Assembly (NCBI RefSeq): GCF_029407905.1
Contig: NC_073643.1
Coordinates: 24,952,001 to 25,016,000 of the forward strand
Direction of reading: 5' to 3'
Source of the DNA: Bubalus kerabau
Taxonomy: Eukaryota > Chordata > Mammalia > Artiodactyla > Bovidae
Length of the DNA: 64,000 nt
Below are positions 59,751-64,000 of the stretch, one piece after another. The notes under the pieces were generated by a model. That model did not search any database. It was given only the letters and a program-made list of their open reading frames with translations, and was not told where the DNA came from. Each line of letters opens with the position of its first letter. Within the stretch, counting starts at the first letter, position 1. The position numbers and the translations under genes were made by a program.

Positions 59751-60439
59751 CATATACACACAGAGACATACATATACACGCATACATACGCACACATCTA
59801 TTACATATATATAGGTATGCCTGGATGTAATTCTGGAAGACAACATAAAAACTTATGCGGCTCTCTCTGAATAACGAGATTGTCTTTTTCCTAATATTTC
59901 TATAAATAATATGGATTATCCCCTACTTTAAAGGTGATTAAAAAAATCCTATGTTGGTGATAATAGCTTTTCTTTCTAAATTTTCTTAGAAGATGCAAAA
60001 TTTCCCCTGAAGTTGGTGTCAAGATCATTTAGGTACAATTGATAGAACATGTTTTCTTTGCTTTAAAAAAGAAAAATCAAAATATTTTTCTCTCTACGGT
60101 CCACAGTTGCTGAAATGGGATCAATAGTGTTTCAGGGCCTGCCTCTTAGGAAGTGCTCTCATCTCCTCTTTCACATGTATTTTTCCTGAATGTGCTGAGG
60201 ATTTCCATTCCTCTCATACATTAGGTAAGTGCTTTCTGCCTGCAATTACCTTTACATTTCTTAACCTGCTGAACTCTGATTCATTTTTTAATTCCCAGTT
60301 CAACGATCACCTTTACTCCCCTAGTTAGTCACTCAGTCCACTTTTTTATTCCTTCCATAGTCTGAACACAGTCTATTTCTTGGCTCTTGTTAATAGTATC
60401 CACCCTTAGACTGTGAGCTCCTAGGTTTTTGACCTTTGA

Positions 60440-60600
60440 TGTATTTAGGCGTTCTCTGCAGAACTTACTAAAAATGAAAATTTCTGGGTTGCACCCCTGG
60501 AGGGTTTTGTTCACCAGGACAGGGGTCCAGGAATGTGCATTTATTAAAAACAAAACTCTAGGCAATTCTATTGCTTGTGGTCCAAGGCCCACAGTGCCTT
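60440..60600. mobile_element. MER5A-type hAT transposon remnant
   Basis: GGTTGCACCCCTGGAGGGTT, then GAATGTGCATTTATTAAAAA and AGGCAATTCTATTGCTTGTG resemble the MER5A central and right parts. It is old and non-autonomous. Confidence 0.6.
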
Positions 60601-60667
60601 ACAGGGAGAGAGATGGCTACATCTTTTACATCTTTTGACTATTTCCTCATATCCAGACTGCATCAGT

Positions 60668-61079
60668 TCAGTTCAGTTCAGTTGCTCAGTCGTGTCCAAC
60701 TCTTTGTGACCCCATGAATCTCAGCAAGCCAGGCCTCCCTGTCCATCACCAACTCCCGGAGTTCACTCAAACTCACGTCCATCGAGTCGGTGATGCCATC
60801 CAGGCATCCCATCCTGTCATCCCCTTCTCCTCCTGCCTCCAATCCCTCCCAACATCAGAGTCTTTTTCCAATGAGTCAACTCTCGCATGAGGTGGCCAAA
60901 GTACTGGAGTTTCAGCTTTAGCATCATTCCTTCCAAAGAACACCCAGGACTGATCTCTTTTAGAATGGAATAGTTGGATCTCCTTGCAGTCCAAGGGACT
61001 CTCAAGAGTCTTCTCCAATACCACAGTTCAAAAGCATCAATTCTTCAGCTCTCAGCTTTCTTCACAGTCCAACTCTCAC
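60668..61079 (-). mobile_element. BovB 3' end element (ART2A type) with 17-bp target duplication
   Basis: Antisense 3' end from the GTTCAGTTCAGTTGCTCAG terminus to CAGTCCAACTCTCAC. The 17 bases ATCCAGACTGCATCAGT at 60651-60667 are repeated exactly at 61080-61096. Confidence 0.95.
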
Positions 61080-61326
61080 ATCCAGACTGCATCAGTGCTC
61101 CTATATCATCTATATTGGTCTTTATAATTGTTTCTTTTGTCTTAAGCATCAAAACGTATTAGTACAAATAGCATTGTGACCATGTGACTAGATGTTTTAC
61201 TTATGCTGTGGGCAAAGGCAGTAGAGGCAGATCAATATTATATCAGAGGAGATGTGGGCTAGGCTTAAAAGAGTAGATGTGGAAGAGAAGGCACTTCTGA
61301 TTGCATCCTTAGGATCCTACTGTTTC

Positions 61327-61376
61327 AGGTAGCCAAGCTTTACTTATATTTAGGTAGCCAAGCTTTACTTATATTT
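61327..61376. repeat. Exact 25-bp tandem duplication
   Basis: The 25 bases at 61327-61351 (starting AGGTAGCCAAGCTTTACTTA) are repeated without change at 61352-61376. Confidence 0.97.
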
Positions 61377-62042
61377 CTAAGCAGTTCTACTGCTGAAAAG
61401 AGAGAAAGGCAAGGGGGAGTTAATACGATAATAGGTGACATGTTTTCCAGTTCAGGAAATTTTCAAAGCAGATGTTGCTAATCTTCACTTAATAACATGT
61501 CTTGCACACTGATTATAGAACTGCTATAAGGCCATGTAAGAAGCCCCCATTGCTTTAAATGTTCTGCTTACATTTCTTCTCCCATAACCAGTAACCTACT
61601 TTCAGCTCTTCAAATGGCTGCATAAAAGAGACAACCATTTTAACCTTTTAGAAATGGATCTTGCTAGAGTAAATCAGAGAGAGTTGATGGAAATGTTAAT
61701 TAACTTGCTTTCATCTTGGTCAGGTTCTGTATTTAACCTGAAGGCCCACACAGTCTTTCGGAGGGCTTTCTTAGATTTGATTGCATATGACAGCCAGAGA
61801 AATTCAATCATGGTTTTGGTGAGGTGAGAAGTTTGGGAGGGCACTATTCCTCCTGCTTCTGGCACAGAAAACAGATGCCAAGAAAGGAAGGTAGGTGAGA
61901 GTCACTTATGAATTATTCTGATATATCTCTTTTCTGGTTCAAGGTTTATAATAGACAGAATTTTCCTTTTCAAAGTTGGGAACCACCTCTTGGATTCCCC
62001 CATGGGGCTGCCTCTAAAATACAAGGAGAAGGATGAATTGAA

Positions 62043-62060
62043 ACACACACACACACACAC
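62043..62060. repeat. (AC)9 microsatellite
   Basis: Nine uninterrupted AC units. Confidence 0.95.
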
Positions 62061-63059
62061 CCTCCCTCTGCTTATGAGGGAATCATGTCCATGGAAAGCC
62101 AGTCTGCATGACAACACATCATTCTCAAACCCCACAGGAAGTTCTGATATTTAGGAACAGAAAATAAAAGTGCTTAATTTTACTTTCCTTCTTATTTATA
62201 ACACAATTAGTCGCTTAATCCATTTAGCATTAAATCCATTTCAGCACTGAACATTATAAAAAAGTAAACTCAGTATAGTTGAAAACAAACCACATTGACT
62301 CTGCAACATTTTATGACTAAAAAATCTCAACATAAACCATTTCTTTCCTTCAGTAGGGGACTAGCTCTGTGGCAAGATGCAAGAGAACAGATGTAACTTT
62401 AAAAGATGTACATGAGAAAGAGAAGGATTTTTATTTATGTATTTGAAAAATATACAACTTTAATAATGCTGGGCATGTGTTCAGAAGTGGTGGCAGAGGT
62501 AGGTCAGAGATCTATGCTTTTCAATATCAACCTCCTCTCAAGTAAGGGTTTTATCACATTAATAGCTAAGTCACACTGATGGTAAAACAGCTGAAATGAG
62601 GCAATTAGTATGGTCTGTGACAGCCGTGAAGAATGAAACGTGAGGTTTTCGGTGCAAGCCAGATGGATATCTTCAATATACTTCTTATTATCTGCTTGTG
62701 GTAATAAGTTCAATTAAACTGAATCAGTACAACACAAGTCTCTTTGAATTGCTGGAAAAGAAATTAATTATGTGCTTCACATTTAATGAAGCCAAAGAGT
62801 CATATTCTGTTTGCATTTTTTGTTTGTTTGTTTTGTTTATTTTGATTGGTAAGCACTCACTAGGAAATAAACCATTCATTTCATTCTACAGTAGTTTTTT
62901 TTTTTTTTTCCCCCTTAAAAGAAAATACTTGGATCAAGCGGGTTAAATATCACTAGTAATAAGATTTTCTCTATTCTACAGTGTCTAGGAGAGAAGGAGA
63001 AAATAAGATGCATTCTCTGGGTGATTTTGACTATAATACCTGACCATGTACAGGAATTC

Positions 63060-64000
63060 TGACCTGAGGGCTTTTTTTAAAAAATTTCATTACAGAGATC
63101 ACTCATGTAAAACTATAAAAAAATGATTACCAATACTCATATTCCCATTTATAGAATTAACAGTCTTTAACATTTTCCCCATAGACCTCTAGCCTTTTTT
63201 CCCCTCTAAATATACATTAAAAATTTACCCCCAAGTAAAATATTATCAATACAGCTAAAGTCCGTTAATATAACCTTACTCTAGATCTCCTTCCTCACAA
63301 ATTAAAATCACAAAGTAGCACTTATGCTGAGCATTGTATTTTTATGTTTAAACATTTCATGGTATTATTTTTATTACTAATCTCTATTAAATCATGCTAT
63401 ATACATTATATAAATAAAATACATTATATGAAATACTACCATATGCGTTATTCTTTAATTTGCCTGCATATTTTTTGTCAACATAATGTACAAACAACAT
63501 ACTGAACATTTTTGCAAGTCCATCTCAGAATACATATAATTTCCTCTAGAGTAAATATCTCAAATAGAATTGCTGGGCCAATTTTCCTTGTTCACATCAG
63601 TGTCTATCCCAGGTCACATTCCTACTCAAACTATGTGAGTACTATTTTCCTTCTATCCTTACTAACAAATTATTTGGTTAGATGTCTAGCTTTTGTCAAT
63701 CTTATATGTAAAGTCATATCACACTGGTACTTTAATTTGCATTTCCCTGATTACTAATATGCTTAGTCGCTCAGCTGTGTCTGACTCTTTGTGACCCATT
63801 GGACTGCAGCCTGCCAGCTCCTCTGTACATGAAATTTTCCAGGCAAGAATACTGGAGTGGCTTCCCTTCTCCAGGGAATCTCTCCGGCCCAGGGATTGAA
63901 CCTGTGTCTCCTGAATTACAGGCAGATTCTTTATCTGCTGAGCCATCAGGGAAGCCCTGATTATTAATGAGGCTGACAATTTTTCAAAATCTTATTAGTC
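63060..64000 (-). mobile_element. Old L1M-like LINE, antisense, split by a SINE
   Basis: Antisense L1 3' region features: AGAATTGCTGGGCCAATTTT, CACATTCCTACTCAAACTAT, TTTAATTTGCATTTCCCTGA, then ATGAGGCTGACAATTTTTCA after the SINE. The left limit is uncertain. Confidence 0.6.
63759..63954 (-). mobile_element. Bov-tA SINE inserted in L1
   Basis: Antisense full element ending CTGAGCCATCAGGGAAG. The target sequence CCCTGATTACTAAT (63745-63758) recurs as CCCTGATTATTAAT (63955-63968), one mismatch. Confidence 0.93.

Larger units (their letters stand above)
11509..64000 (-). other. CNTN4: CNTN4 intron (partial) upstream of the Ig6 exon
   Basis: I searched by eye for the Ig5 exons (reverse-complement signatures of a segment such as TCIATNHFGTASS) and found none, so this is treated as one intron of more than 52 kb, rich in ruminant transposons. 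CNTN4 is a known giant gene, so the size is plausible. Unassigned stretches without a recognised feature include 15170-15820, 17190-17980, 26640-26930, 28630-29425, 32850-33600, 34930-35230, 36210-36980, 37210-37600, 39220-40480, 41290-42160, 44500-45560, 46720-47380, 48000-49500, 49740-50260, 50440-50750, 55800-56360, 56560-59590 and 61100-63060. An exon diverged or too short to notice cannot be excluded. Confidence 0.75.

Overview
The window is nuclear DNA of a bovid ruminant, probably cattle or a close relative. BovB (RTE-type LINE) copies, their short 3' ends (the ART2A/Bov-B 3' type), Bov-tA and Bov-A2 SINEs, CHR-type tRNA-derived SINEs, bovine-type L1 3' ends and ruminant ERV-type LTRs occur throughout, together with old mammalian MIR, L2, L1M and MER5A pieces. 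There is no bacterial, viral or plasmid gene set. I found no CRISPR array, rRNA gene, functional tRNA gene, CpG island or promoter.

One host gene is present: CNTN4 (contactin-4), read from the minus strand. Three consecutive coding exons can be placed to the base: 11508-11333 (first part of Ig domain 6), 6173-6053 (rest of Ig6 and the Ig-FNIII linker) and 1975-1817 (start of the first fibronectin type III domain). Their splice phases chain correctly (1 to 0, 0 to 1, 1 to 1), all six boundaries are AG/GT, and no stop or frameshift interrupts them. The preceding exon (Ig5) was not found between 11509 and 64000, so the upstream intron appears to exceed 52 kb. The next downstream exon lies left of position 1. 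The window therefore covers about 430 bp of visible coding sequence, two complete introns (4.1 and 5.2 kb) and parts of two more.

Layout: 1-11.5 kb holds the three exons and light repeat cover (MIR, L2, Bov-tA). 12.3-15.2 kb is a three-layer nest, an L1 split by an antisense BovB that is itself split by a Bov-A2. 18.7-21.3 kb is an L1 3' half split by about 0.68 kb of unidentified DNA. 21.9-26.6 kb is a sense BovB split by an antisense BovB and a Bov-A2, giving long inverted repeats. 26.9-28.1 kb is L1. 29.4-30.5 kb is another BovB. 31.1-32.6 kb is an old antisense L1M. 33.6-34.05 kb is a solo-LTR-like element. 35.2-35.7 kb is repeat-free and looks like a conserved non-coding element. 36-51.6 kb is scattered SINEs and MIRs with a pair of 115-bp direct repeats. 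51.9-52.7 kb is an LTR fragment carrying a 5'-inverted L1. 53.8-55.8 kb is an L1M split by a BovB with the longest reverse-transcriptase ORF. 56-64 kb is mostly unique intron with a few SINEs, a MER5A piece and an L1M fragment.

The open reading frames longer than about 180 codons are BovB reverse transcriptase or endonuclease fragments. The rest of the window is intron. I see no evidence for a new multi-gene system. The points most worth a second look are a 31-nt exon-like match in the neighbouring intron, the inverted BovB nest, the unexplained insert in the L1, the 115-bp direct repeats and the candidate conserved element near 35.4 kb.
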